Below are positions 46,758 to 63,525 of a stretch of 64,000 bases of DNA, piece by piece (the first letter of the stretch is position 1; each line of letters begins with the position of its first letter). The DNA is from Dermatophagoides farinae (lineage: Eukaryota; Arthropoda; Arachnida; Sarcoptiformes; Pyroglyphidae): the NCBI RefSeq assembly GCF_024713945.1, contig NC_134685.1:3405001-3469000 (forward strand), written 5' to 3'. The notes under the pieces are model-generated. The model was not told the DNA's origin, made no database searches, and was given only the letters and a program-made list of their open reading frames with translations. The position numbers were made by a program, and so were the translations under genes.

Positions 46758-49469
46758 TCAATCGGTATCCATTTGACTGTCATTCAATTTCTTGATATCA
46801 TTGTTGTCATTACCACGATCACCACCACCACCATTTTCAGCAATAGTGTTACAATCATCATCATCATTATTGTTATTGTTATAATTATTATCAGCATTTC
46901 TCATTACTTTGTCATCATCACCATCACCATCTTTATTATTATTGCTTATTGATGATGATTTAATTTGATCGATATTTGAACTATTAGTATTTGAAAGTAA
47001 AACAGAACCGGCAGTCATAATTGTACTGACAGTATTCGATGATGATGATGATGACAATGCCGTCGTCGTTCCTATTACATTTGATTGTTGTTGTTTCATT
47101 TGATTATCACCATTCGTTGTTGTTGTTGTTGTTGCTGTTGCTGCTGTTGCCATGATCGAAGTCGATACCGTTGTTGGCGATGTCGATAATTTCGTGGTCG
47201 TTGATGATGTTGTATTAGAATTCATGTTCATTGATGATGATTGTTGTTGTTGTATAAAATTTGAATTAGTAAAATGAACAATAACTTTTTGTAATTCTAA
47301 TTTTGTTAAATCTTTTTTCAAACGATCATCTATCGTACGTAATGATGCGGCTAAACTGCGACAGAATGCCATATCTTCATCTTCATACTCGATGATTGCT
47401 TCATTAACGATGGTTCGTATTATATTACGCATTTCATCATAATCCAATAAAATTTTTGTCGATTTTATTGGCGTACTTGTCGTCTTTGTTTTCGCCGATA
47501 TCGTCGTCGATGATGAATCAATACTACTAATACCGCTACTGCTACTGTTGTTACTACTTGATGTTATTGTTGTTGAATTTAATGAACCACCGCCACCACC
47601 AGCCACGATAACATTATTATTATTCAATAGAACTGGTGTATCACTAGCATTTGTAAATATAAATGTTTGTTGTTGTGATTGATCTTGGTGATGATTGAAA
47701 TTTAATTTCGAATTTATTGTTGATGATGATGATGATGATGATGATAGTCGAATTGTTGAATTTAGTTGCTGTTGAGGCGTTGAATTCAGCTGAAGAATTG
47801 ATGATTCGAAACTTGATGGTGAATTTTGTTGTTGTCGATGTTGTTGATTATGATGGGAGTGATGATGATCTTTGGTTGCTGGTGTAAAATAATTTAACGC
47901 TGTTGTTGTTGATGAGGATGATGAACTTTTACGAGCTGTAGGCGGTGATGATGACTGAATCGACGAGACCAATTGTTGTTGTTGTTGTTGCGATTGTATT
48001 GGACTTATTGTACCCAGTGATAATTGACGATTACGATGGCTACCACCACCATTGTTACCGCTATTGATATGATGTGAATGTAATGTTGGAACAGCATTTG
48101 CTAATGAAGTTAAAACAATTGTTGGTGTTCCAGGTGTTACTGCTGCTGCCGCCGTCGCACTGCCACTGATACCGGGAATTGTATTGGAATTTGTCGCAGC
48201 AGCTGCAGTCAATAATGGTAATGGTTGAAAACCGATAACAGAATTTTTAAGAAATATTGTTTGTTGTTGTTGTTGCAGTGTTGGTGTTGTTGCTGTTGTT
48301 GATGATGATGTCAAATGACTTGCCGTACCAGTCGCTGCTAATGTTAATCGATTCGTTGTTAAATTACCACCAACATTTGTTTGACCTATAGTGGTGTTGG
48401 TTGTAGGCGTTGTCGTCATCGTTGTGGCTACCGATGGAGCCTGTATCACTGAAAATGTTGTTGGTTGTAATGTTGATATGGTGGCGGTACCCATCGCAGC
48501 CGTTGATGAACCATTGGTGACTGCTGTACACGGAATACGTTGAGCAATAGCCGATGTTCCAATTATTCCAACTAAATAAACAAACAAACTAATCAATAAG
48601 AAAGTTTTGGCAAATATTATCAAACAAACCATTGCTAAGTGGTAAATGTATCGATTTGGCACCATTAATTGCTGCATGTGCATCTTGAGCATTTATAATA
48701 ATAACTTCATGTTGTTGTTGTTGGTCATTTTGATGATGATGTTGACCATGAATAGCCGTAATTGTAGCAGTATTTTGGCCACCACTACCGCCACCACCAC
48801 CACTAATATCGACAAAATCAATATCATGACCATTATGTAATGATTCGGAATCATCGTTATTATTTAAAATAGGACGGTTACTATTTCCACCACTACTAAT
48901 CGATAAAGATCGAGTTCCGGTGGTGGTATTCGTAGCAGTATTTGAAATGGTATTTTGTGATTGTATAATCATTTCACCATTGGATAAAATATGATTATTA
49001 TGATGATTATTGGCCAAGAATAACATATTTGTATAATGTCTCCAACGTGATACATATGGTTGATGATGTTGAGGACCGCCATTTGATGATGATGAATTAC
49101 CACCATTACCACCACCACCACCAGCATCAGTAGCAGTATCATTGTTACCACCGCCGCTACTACCACCACCGGTTGATGATGGTGAACTTGTAACACGTTT
49201 ATGTTCACGAAAAAATGTTGTACGTAAATTGCGATATTTTTCATAAACATCTTTACCTTTTTTAGAAAGTGTTAAAGTGTTAAATTTCAATTCAAAAAAA
49301 AAACAATAATGTTCTTACGTGTTAACTGCAAAAGTTCAGCAATACGATCCAATTTTTCCTGTCGTAATGTACGATTATTATAATCTTTATCTTTTGTATT
49401 CCATAATGATGGATTAATACGAAAATAATCAATCAATTCTTTCTCCTGTTCAAATGTTAATCGATGCAT
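46758..49469 (-). CDS. MADF-BESS domain transcription regulator, 863 aa
   Basis: Three exons on minus: 49469-49319, 49256-48630 and 48571-46758. Introns of 62 and 58 bp have GT...AG ends, both in phase 1, and the length divides by three. The MADF domain (about 6-78) is split by intron 1: LIDYFRINPSLWNTKDKDY, then VYEKYRNLRTTFFREHKRV. A BESS-like motif (about 656-694, DMAFCRSLAASLRTIDDRL and following helix) lies in a long Ser/Thr/Gln/Asn/Gly-rich region that fills most of exons 2 and 3. MADF binds DNA and BESS mediates protein contacts in arthropod regulators such as Adf1; the targets are unknown. The acidic C-terminus (DDDD, GDGDDD) is typical of activation-type tails. The ATG at 49469 is the first in frame. 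Confidence 0.85.
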
Positions 49470-51382
49470 TTTTTCTTTTTTGATCAATTTGTTTAAAAAA
49501 AATAAATGATTATGAACGAATTATGATTATTATTATTGATTATATTAATGATGATGATGATGAATTTTATCACAAATTAATTTATTCCATTCGAAAGAAT
49601 TGAGTAAACGAGTGAATGAATACAAACACACAATGAATCCCGGGTAACGGAATGGGCACCAATGGAGTTAAAAACTATTGAAATTGAAATAAAAATTCTT
49701 TGGAAATTTTTTCCGATTCACTGGATTATTGTTCAATCGTCAAATCATCAATTGTGATGTGAGACAATTTTCTTGAGACTTTTACGGCACCTAATGGAAA
49801 TGAAAACAAAACCAAAAAAACTGATCAATTTAAAAAATCCAATAATAATAATAATTTTTATAACCAAAAATAAAATATAAAATGAGTAAATTTAATTATA
49901 AACCAAAACAAACAGAAAAATTAATTAATTTTACATTTTACAAATAACAATGGCCATCACAATGGTTTTGGTAATATGAATATAAAAAATGTGGTCATCA
50001 ATTCAAAACCCGGATATTCAAATGAATGACACAGAAAATTAATATGACAATATTGTACAAGTAAATGAAGAGCGAAAAAAAACAATCCGATATCTGATCA
50101 ATGAATTTGATCACATTTTTTTCATTTTGATTCTCTATCACTCACTATTCAATCAATCGTCATTAAGTGATGGAAGAACAAAGAGAAAGAAACGGAAAAT
50201 AGAATGTGCACTTAACAAGTCCATTATCATAATTGATCTTACGATCATCATAATAACAGAATGATGATGATGTACACAGCAATAGAATATAGAATATGAT
50301 AAGAAAAAAGGATATATAATATCCAAATATCAATAAATAGAAATAGAATGATTTAAAAATAAAAAAAGAAAATGCGGTTATATTAAGTATGAAAAAGTAT
50401 AGTGAGCTAACAAAAAAAAAGAAAAAAAAACATGATCATGATGACGATGATATTCAAAACTAACCCTCAGAATTTGAAAAAAAACCGGAATAGAGTAATA
50501 GGAAGTAAAGAAAGGGGGAGAGAAAAAATTGTTTTCTTTTTTGGAACGAAAAAAATGAAACAAGAAACCGGCAATGAAAAAATTGTCCGAAAACTTTGAT
50601 GATGACGATGGTTGTCGACTACTATTATGAGTGTGTGTGTACATGTTTTTGTGATTCTCGAAAATGGGAATAATAATATTCTCGAATTCTTTATTCTTTC
50701 ATTCATTTGGTTGTCTGACAGACAGAAACGGAATTTTCCATGTTGGTGGATACCGAAGCAACTCTTACTGGCATACACACACAAAAATTGAATTGAAACA
50801 AAAAATGAAAGAAAAGAAAAGCTATGATGGAATTCTATTGTTTGGGTTAAATTCTTTGGTGATTTGAAAACAATGAATTCAATTCCATCAAAATGTACCT
50901 TATACCTCTCTTTCTCATCATCATCATAGGAATGCACATAAAGATCATAGAGGAAAAAACATTGAATGAAATGGAACAAAAAACATGTTGACGTTATATT
51001 ATTTGTTTAGGGAATCCAATTTCAGATCCAATTTTTCATAGTGACATTAATATTGTCTTTGTGTGTTTTTTGTGTTTCAAAAAAATGAAAAATTCTGTGG
51101 TTTGCTTGGAAAGAATTTTTTTTTAAATCAAGATTTAGATCTAATAATTCTCTGTAAGTTCGAAGAAAAGCAAAAAAAAAGCTCAGCAAAATGATTGAAT
51201 GACTGACTGATTCCATAAATAAATCTTTGAAATTTTTTCTTCAAGAGGTCAAAGAGATTAAAACATGGTGAAATTCACAATGATGATCATGATAAAAATA
51301 TGGATTCGGAAGAAGCTAAAAATGATCGAAAAGAAAAATTAATAATTCCAATTCAATTTCAGAACCAACATTACACGCTTAC
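49470..51382. other. Upstream region of the MADF-BESS gene
   Basis: Probably contains the promoter and 5' untranslated sequence of the MADF-BESS gene. AT-rich simple sequence; a 170-codon minus frame at 50467-50979 is Phe/Ser/His-rich and has no domain-like pattern, so I do not call it a gene. Confidence 0.45.
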
Positions 51383-51447
51383 CTTATTGATTGATTGATG
51401 ACCATTCAAAAAGCAAAAAACAATCACATTTAGATCAAGATTGAAAA
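51383..51447 (-). other. Candidate isolated exon (65 nt), possibly a 5'-UTR exon of the MADF-BESS gene
   Basis: On minus, an excellent acceptor (eight T, then ATATCTACAG ending at 51448) and a strong donor (AAG|GTAAGC at 51382) bound 65 nt. One frame is open through it (FNLDLNVIVFCFLNGHQ...), but with so short a stretch this proves nothing. The nearest downstream coding exon on this strand is that of the MADF-BESS gene, whose 5' leader is the simplest explanation. Confidence 0.3.
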
Positions 51448-52827
51448 CTGTAGATATAAAAAAAATGATCCCATTTTCCATGTCAAACCTTTTGATGATT
51501 CCGGATTTATAAGAGGTTTTTTTCCATTTGTTTGTTGCTGTGCATACATCATTTCTATATACTAAAATGCTTGCTTATAAATGCATAGAAATGTGTTTGA
51601 GGCAGACATCCAGAAAAATGCATTGAAATGTGTAGGCGTCAGACAAATGCATCGAAATAGGAGGGAAATTTTACAGAAAGACATGGCTTTCGATTCACAA
51701 TCAAAATTCATAGAAAATTAACGCCGGGTTAAGCGGGATTTTACATTGAAAATTGAAAAAATGGCCCTGCTGGCCAGTATATTGGCTGGTTCAATATATT
51801 TGCCCAAAACACACACATACGTGTATCATCAAATCTTAAATCTTAAATCATATCAGTGAAATAAATTGGTATCATTTGGATTCGCTTGATTTGTTGTTGT
51901 CGTTGTTGTTGTTGTTGGTTTGAATGGCAAATGATCACGTCGTCGTCGTCAGTATTTTATTATTATTCTCTTTCATCCAATTCAGTTTGGTGATTATCAA
52001 CAATTTATCATTAATTATTGTCGTCGTCTGTTACGGTACACACCACAAATAATCCAATCCAATGATGATGATTAAAACAATAAAGCTATCTTTTTTTAAA
52101 ACCTCGTTTATTATCAAAACGAAAGCTGATGATGGAATTTTGAAATTTTGAAAAGAAAAAGAATCAATTAAAGAGAGGGAGGGATTCTTGTTTGTGTGTA
52201 TGTGTGTGTTTTTCAATTGATTTTAATCATCAATTTTTTTGGTCTGTTACAAAATTTCAATGTCGTCATTTAGTCATATTTTGTCGGCTTTCAATTTGAT
52301 CATAATCAATGAATGATGATGATGGAGAAGACAACAAATGATACACATACGCATACACACACATACAGAAAGAGAGAGAGAAAGAAATGGCCAAATTTAT
52401 TGAAAATAAAATATGAATCAATAAACAACAACGACATTGTCAATGCAAAATTCAATTGAATTATGATGATGATGATGATGAGTGTATGTATTGGAAGAAC
52501 GAGCAATCATCATCATCATCATTAAATTTAATCAATCGAACAAACAAGCGAAAAACCATTGAATGAAATGATTAAAAGAATAAAAAAATTCAGTGCAAAT
52601 TCAATTGATGATTATGAATGAATGGATATGATAGCAACAACAACAACAACAACAAGTGCAACTCATTTGTCAGCAACAAAAAACAACAACAATATGGGTG
52701 TTTCTTGTTCAATTTTTAATATTAAAAAAAAAATTTTAATGTTATCAGATAGAAAAAGAGAGAAATCAAACTTTTGTAGAAAAAAGTTTTCATTCACACA
52801 CTCACTCATCCATTCAAACTTTTCAAT
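51448..52827. other. Intergenic with a short diverged repeat
   Basis: Around 51581-51660 a block ATGCAT-x-GAAAT recurs three times (51581, 51618, 51647). A stretch of ordinary-complexity sequence follows to about 51810. The remainder is simple sequence. No gene recognised. Confidence 0.4.
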
Positions 52828-54086
52828 TCAATTTATGATCGACACACCCCTCCCACCGATTCCTTGATTTCGACTTTTTTGTTGTTGTTTCATTTGAAAT
52901 AAAATCAAAAAAGACAGACAGACATTGAATGCAATCAATAGTAATGTTGCCAACAGTATTATATAACCATGATGAACATAGTTTCCCACTACAATCGAAT
53001 TGTTGTCGTCGTTCGATGATTGATAATGGATCTTGATCTAAATAGATAGAATATATTTTGATTTCTCTGGAGACACTTTTTTTGGCGAAAAAAAAACAAA
53101 AACAAAAACAAAAATCAGAAGAAAAAAAGTTCAATCAAAATATTATATTATTCAATATTGTCATTGTTCGGAGGGCGGAAGATGGATAACAATCTCTCGA
53201 TCACGATGACATTATCTTTTTGCTTATTCGATGTTCAACAATTCATATCATTACCATAATAATCATTTTGATCATCAAAAATCATATATACCCCAGTGAT
53301 GAGAAAAATATAAAGGCAAGAAAAATTTGTTGGTTTTCTCACATCATCACAAACACAAAAATAAAATGTTTTTTTTCAATGAATTAAAAAACTACAAAAA
53401 GAAAAGAAAATTCCGAATATCATCTTGGCGGTAAATGATTTCACAACAACCACAATCACAAATCAAATTGACCAAACATCAATCACCCCCCGTTGATGAA
53501 CAATGAATTTTCGGCGCCAATTTATTCATTCATACATGATGTGGAGCCTATTTATTGTTTCGTTTCGTTTTTTTTGGCGGGTTAACACAAATGTGCATAC
53601 ACACAGCAGATACATGCATACATACCAGATTTGTGAGGCTATACATTCATGAATATATTGCAGGTGGCAACACACAAACACACACACACACACACACCAG
53701 GTAACACCGGCTGGATAACATCATCATCAATATCTAATGTACAATTGTAAATGTGGCTAATACCTGATCTAGGTATATGAACAAACATACACACACACAC
53801 ACACACACAATACACACATACACACACACACGCCCTATCCATTACCTAACAAAAATGTTTACCAATGACCGATCATTATGGATTCATATATTTTAAACAA
53901 AAACCCAACAATAAAAAATTTAACATAATAAAAAAATACACACACAAACATCATCACCATTAAATTGATTCAGACAAAATGATTAATTAAAAGAAAAAAC
54001 CTTACCTGAAAAATCTTACAATAATGATTATCATCATCATCATCATTATTAGCAATAAAAATGATTGCAATGTAATAATTGTTCAT
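52828..54086 (-). CDS. Candidate small membrane protein, two exons, about 96 aa
   Basis: Proposed exons on minus: 54086-54006, ending at a strong CAG|GTAAGG donor, and 53037-52828, starting after a CTATTTAG acceptor. They join in phase 0. The second exon encodes 69 residues with a clear 25-residue membrane helix (GYIILLATLLLIAFNVC, then LSFLILFQ) followed by a basic stretch (MKQQQKSRNQ). The first would encode 27 residues from an ATG at 54086, with a short hydrophobic stretch and an Asp run. I do not recognise a family. The second exon also has another open frame that gives a Cys-containing peptide, so the reading frame is not certain, and the first exon may be non-coding or belong to another transcript. 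Confidence 0.3.
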
Positions 54087-55016
54087 TATATTTGTAGCTG
54101 TTGTTGTGGCATTTTTTTTTATTATAATGCTGTTATATTTGAAATTTGCAACAATTACATGATGATGATGTGGATTGCAATATAATGATGACGATGATGA
54201 TGATGGTTGTTGTTGTCGTCTTAAAATCTCTTTTTGACAGAATTGATTATTGAAACAAAACAAGCAATTGAAAAAATGAATTCACAATTCATTCAAACTG
54301 AGATAATATGAAAGAGAAAAAACACAATCACCATCATCGTAATAAGTCCATGATTTTCATCTGAGTTCGCTTACTGTATCCATCCATCCGTTTTATTCAA
54401 TCAATGATCAATAATCAATAAATAAGCAAAGAAAAAAGGAATCAAATTAAACATTCAATATATTTCAACATATAACATATACATACATTATATACAAATA
54501 CACACCCACACCAACATACACACGATTAGGTCGCCAATAGGACACGATGGATTGGCTTGGCTTGTGGTTTAGATTATTAATTTATTTTTTTATTTTTTAT
54601 TTATATTTATATTTATATTTTATTAATTATTGTTGTTGCAATGTGGATGGAACTTTGATGATGATGATGATTCGAATTTTTTTTCAGATATTTTTTGTTG
54701 TCTGCGTGTCTATGGCCATGGTTGTCGTCGGCGATTTATTGTGTGTTTGTGTATGTGTCGACGACGACGACAATCGATGTTTTTTCACTGATGATGATGA
54801 TGATGATTATTAATGAAATTTATTTTTTCTTTTATTAATACACACACTTTACACATGAACATTCTTTTGGTATCCACAAGGACCAAAAAGTGTGTGTGTG
54901 TGTGCTCGGTTTATATCATCATCATCACCATCATCATCAACGAAGGTAAACGACGAGCATGTATGATATATATACCGGATTGCAGACGGCAGCAATCATT
55001 CGGATAATACAGTGAT
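54087..55016. other. Intergenic simple-sequence region
   Basis: ATC/GAT, CA and TG runs with poly-T; an open minus frame continues upstream of 54086 to about 54263 (Gln, Ser and His runs). Nothing else recognised. Confidence 0.4.
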
Positions 55017-55606
55017 ATGTTGATTTCTGATTTGGTTGAATCATTCTTTTTTGGTGTTACCGAATTTCTTCATGAACCCAGTGCCACTGTATGTTGATGA
55101 ATTTTGCCGATATGTTTGAGCTCTATCCATCTAAAAATTGTTGATAATGATAAGTTGCAACTTTGCAATTTTTTCCCCATATTAAATTGATTGTACTGCT
55201 TCCTCTTATTTACTGACGTTATCAGCAGCTGCAACAATAGTATCCGATGATTCCACTACTTTTCTCATTTTTGATTCAATAGTAGCAATAGTAAATGGTA
55301 TGTCCATTGTATATATCCTCGAAAAGGTAGTAGGCTTGCCATTTGATGATGGAAAAAAATTCTTATGTATCCACTAAAATGGATATTTGGAATCTATGGA
55401 AATATTTCTGTCAATAGTAGTGGCAAATGGATCCAATTGTAAAAAAATGTGAATACGTATTGATCATGCGCACATCAATTTATACTGTATCAAAATCAAG
55501 TCGAAAGACCGGTATTTCTGCTAGTGGTTCGGAGAATTCAAATGTTTTTGAAGAATTTGAAAAATTCCGAGCTTATGCTGAAAAAAAGTTACGAAATTTT
55601 GTTTAG
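55017..55606. pseudogene. Unidentified protein-like island; possible retrocopy or small gene, strand unresolved
   Basis: About 590 bp here lack simple repeats. On plus: an ATG at 55017 opens 24 protein-like codons up to a possible ACT|GTATGT donor at 55089, and a separate frame from ATG 55427 to TAG 55606 codes 59 residues ending in an amphipathic FEEFEKFRAYAEKKLRNFV. It is followed at once by AATAAATAAA and a run of A. On minus: a frame at 55373-55206 (55 codons) and another from ATG 55130 to TGA 55041 (29 codons) also look protein-like. They could be joined by a weak GTCAGT...TTTTTAG intron. The A-rich end after a stop codon suggests a reverse-transcribed copy on plus with later frame breaks, but no parent is recognised. 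Confidence 0.3.
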
Positions 55607-56725
55607 AAAATAAATAAAAAAAAAATAGATTTTTTTTTATAATTCATTTAAATTTAAATATTAATTATCAATCAATGAAGGCCATATCGAGTGTAAGTTG
55701 ATATAATTATCATCAATGTATGGAAATAAAATTTGAAATTGTCAATTTGATAAGCAGTATACAGAATCACAAAAATGGATGAATGAATGAATAACACCTG
55801 TCGAACCTGTGTTCAAATCATTCCAGCAAACATTTGTGTATGTGTGTGTTTCAGTGGTTGGAAAAAAATGAACAAATGAATGAATGAGACCGTAACCAAG
55901 AAAAGAAAGATAAAAAAAATATATAATTAATTGTTCAATAATGGAATTTGTGAATCATAAGAATTGTATAATATAGTAGTACTAGTAGTTAGTAGTAGTT
56001 AGCAGTAGTGGCGGTTGCAATTTGTAGAATCATCAATGACGATAAGAGAATATTTTTTTTTAAAAAAATACAAAACATCATTTTTAGAATAAATGAATGT
56101 TTGAGCGGAAAGGTGTGTCGGTTTGTCTGTCTGTATGTATGTTTCATGGTGTTGAATCCCGGTTGTTTTGTTCAAACAAATTGATTATTGAAATGAATCA
56201 AAAGAGAGAAAGAAAAAGTTGAATAAATAAAAGAATATCATATATATTGATTAAACGGAAAAGAACAAAAACAACAGCAACAACGTACACAGACAACAAA
56301 GCAAAGTTAAGGCAAACAAAAAAAAGAAAAAGAAAATCAATGGTTCAGTATGCGAGTGCGTGTTTGATATTACAAAAACAGTGTGGCTGAACGGAAACAG
56401 AAACAAAAAAAGATGATCATCGTCATCGTTAATAGATGTTTATGATAAATGTGTGTATGATAAATTTTGTTCGTGATAACAATCGATAAAGATATGTAAG
56501 AAAAATGTAACGATTAAACAAAATTTGGATTAGAGTTGATTAGATTTTTTTTTCTTTAACAAAACACAATATCATCATCATAAGTTTTATTGGCAGAAAA
56601 TATATATAAACGGTAAATGAAAGAACCATTTCATCTTGTGTGAAAGCATTATCTATGTATGTGTGTTTGTGTGTATTGCACAAAAGTTGTTGTAGAAAAA
56701 TGAAATGAGTATAAATCTCTCTTAA
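55607..56725. other. Intergenic, 3' of the tandem-kinase gene
   Basis: Contains the 3' UTR of the kinase gene on minus. AT-rich with AGT and CTGT short repeats near 55980-56140. No gene recognised. Confidence 0.45.
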
Positions 56726-62000
<5,275 letters not shown>

Positions 62001-63426
62001 AATATTTATTTTGGATCAAATTAACATTTGAAAAACAGAAAATTCAAGGTTTGTCTCTCTCTTTCTCTCTCTCCCTATCTCACTCTCACACGCACTATCT
62101 ATGCGAATATAGCAACGGCATTACAAATCGAAATAAATGTGGAGAAGAAAAATTACGACGTAGAGAGTAATATTTTTTTTGTTTTCCAAAAAAAATATCC
62201 AGAATACAATCCACACTCACCATCATCAGATATTGATAAAGATGGTGATGATGATGAAATGTAAACATTTCACAAATGTAATGATGAATTAAACAAAAAA
62301 GAAGTGATTCTCTCTCTCTCTCCCTCTCGTATCCAGAAACAGAATAATGATAATGGACACACAGATTTGAAAATAAATCCTTCGAAAGAGAAAAATGTCG
62401 AAATGGATGATTTTCGGCAACTTGAAGCGGAACACAGACACATATACAAACAAAAACAATGAAATGATCAAAATATAAAAAAATGAAATGAAATCAAATT
62501 CGAAAATCGTCGTCGTCTGTCTCTGTCTGTTTCTCTCTATGTTGTTGTCTTTACCAATTACAGACACTCTTTTTTTCCATTGCTCATCAATACATACACA
62601 ACATACATACATTGCTGCGTTTAAATTTTCCTGTGTGTTCCTCTCCTTACCATCATTTTTTTTGATAGCTTGCTGGCTGCTGTCGTTTTTTTTTGATGCC
62701 TGGTATATATTATATGACACTTGATGATGATGAATGATATTTCCTTTCGAAGATCCTACGACGACGACTATGATGATGATGAGCAAAAAAAGTGAGCCAT
62801 GAACATACACACAAACACATGGAAAGAGAGAAAGGAGCAAATATGTATGATGGCTATATGGATTTGATTTGATTTGATTTGCTCCAAACACACAGACGCA
62901 CACACAATGATTATCAATTGATGATCGATCACAAAATTGAAAAACAATCATCAAATAGTCAGAATCAAAGAACATTTATTAGTCGATTGTGAATAATTTC
63001 AAATGCTACAGGTTTTTCAAATAAACAAAAAAAAACAACAAATCAACGCCTGCGTACTGTTTATGGCGCCAAATTCAAAAATGAAAATTGTTTTTATTTA
63101 TTTCAAATAAAATGATTATAATAAAAAACAGAATCAACCGATTTTTTTCGATTGGTCGATTGATAAATTGATTAAGTAATCATCTCATGCATTTGGAAAT
63201 GGAATGAATGAAAATATGAAACATTAGATTCACAGAAAAGTAATGTTTTGACCTCATTATAATCATCATCAAAAAAAAAAAAAAAAAGAACAACAGCAGC
63301 AACAACAACCTGTCATCCACATGTTACTCTAGCTAGCAAGTGCACTACAATTCCATATAGCAATTCATCATCACCATCATTGTGGAACAAGATTTTTTTC
63401 GTTGTATGTCCCAAATTTTTCTCTTT
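62001..63426. other. Upstream region of the tandem-kinase gene
   Basis: Likely holds the 5' leader and promoter of the kinase. Simple-sequence rich (CT/GA, ACACA). A 228-codon minus frame at 62289-62975 is made of Cys-Val (TG repeat), Ile and Phe runs and has no domain pattern, so it is not called. An E2F-like GGCGCCAAA lies at about 63065. Confidence 0.45.
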
Positions 63427-63525
63427 TTAAACTTTCAATTTCTTTAAAGATTTGCTTTCTTTTCTTTCATTCGGGCCACCGAAAAAAGCCAAAAAATCAT
63501 CATCATTATGATTCCCATATTCAGC
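63427..63525 (-). CDS. Candidate terminal coding exon of a gene entering from the right
   Basis: On minus, a textbook acceptor (eight T, CTCGTTTGCAG, ending at 63526) is followed by 32 open codons and a TAA stop. The peptide begins AEYGNHNDDDFLAFFGG and ends in a basic KSLKKLKV, which is unlike the simple-sequence frames nearby. I do not recognise a family. The upstream exon is not evident in the remaining 475 bp and probably lies past the window edge. Confidence 0.4.
   Translation of the reverse strand, partial: AEYGNHNDDDFLAFFGGPNERKESKSLKKLKV

Noticed and set aside
50467-50979. 170-codon minus-strand open frame
   Set aside because: Phe/Ser/His-rich translation of AT-rich DNA with no recognisable pattern and no supporting splice sites.
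53037-53134. Alternative Cys-containing frame of the 52.8-53.0 kb exon (minus)
   Set aside because: Open, but its start lies in the presumed intron and it lacks the clean membrane helix of the other frame; kept only as a caveat.
53700-53776. Minus-strand exon-like segment between CCTAG and a GTGTGT donor
   Set aside because: The donor is just the start of a TG microsatellite and the segment does not join in phase with its neighbours.
55041-55130. Sec61-beta-like C-terminal sequence on minus
   Set aside because: A short Ser-Gly-Thr-Gly resemblance only; the conserved membrane segment that should follow is absent.
62289-62975. 228-codon minus-strand open frame
   Set aside because: It consists of Cys-Val runs from a TG repeat, Ile/Val runs and Phe-rich AT sequence, with no domain-like stretch; it lies upstream of the kinase gene and is best read as leader or promoter DNA.
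63062-63072. E2F-like GGCGCCAAA site (also near 12676, 28206 and 53511)
   Set aside because: A short motif seen at several unrelated places; no positional link to a start site.
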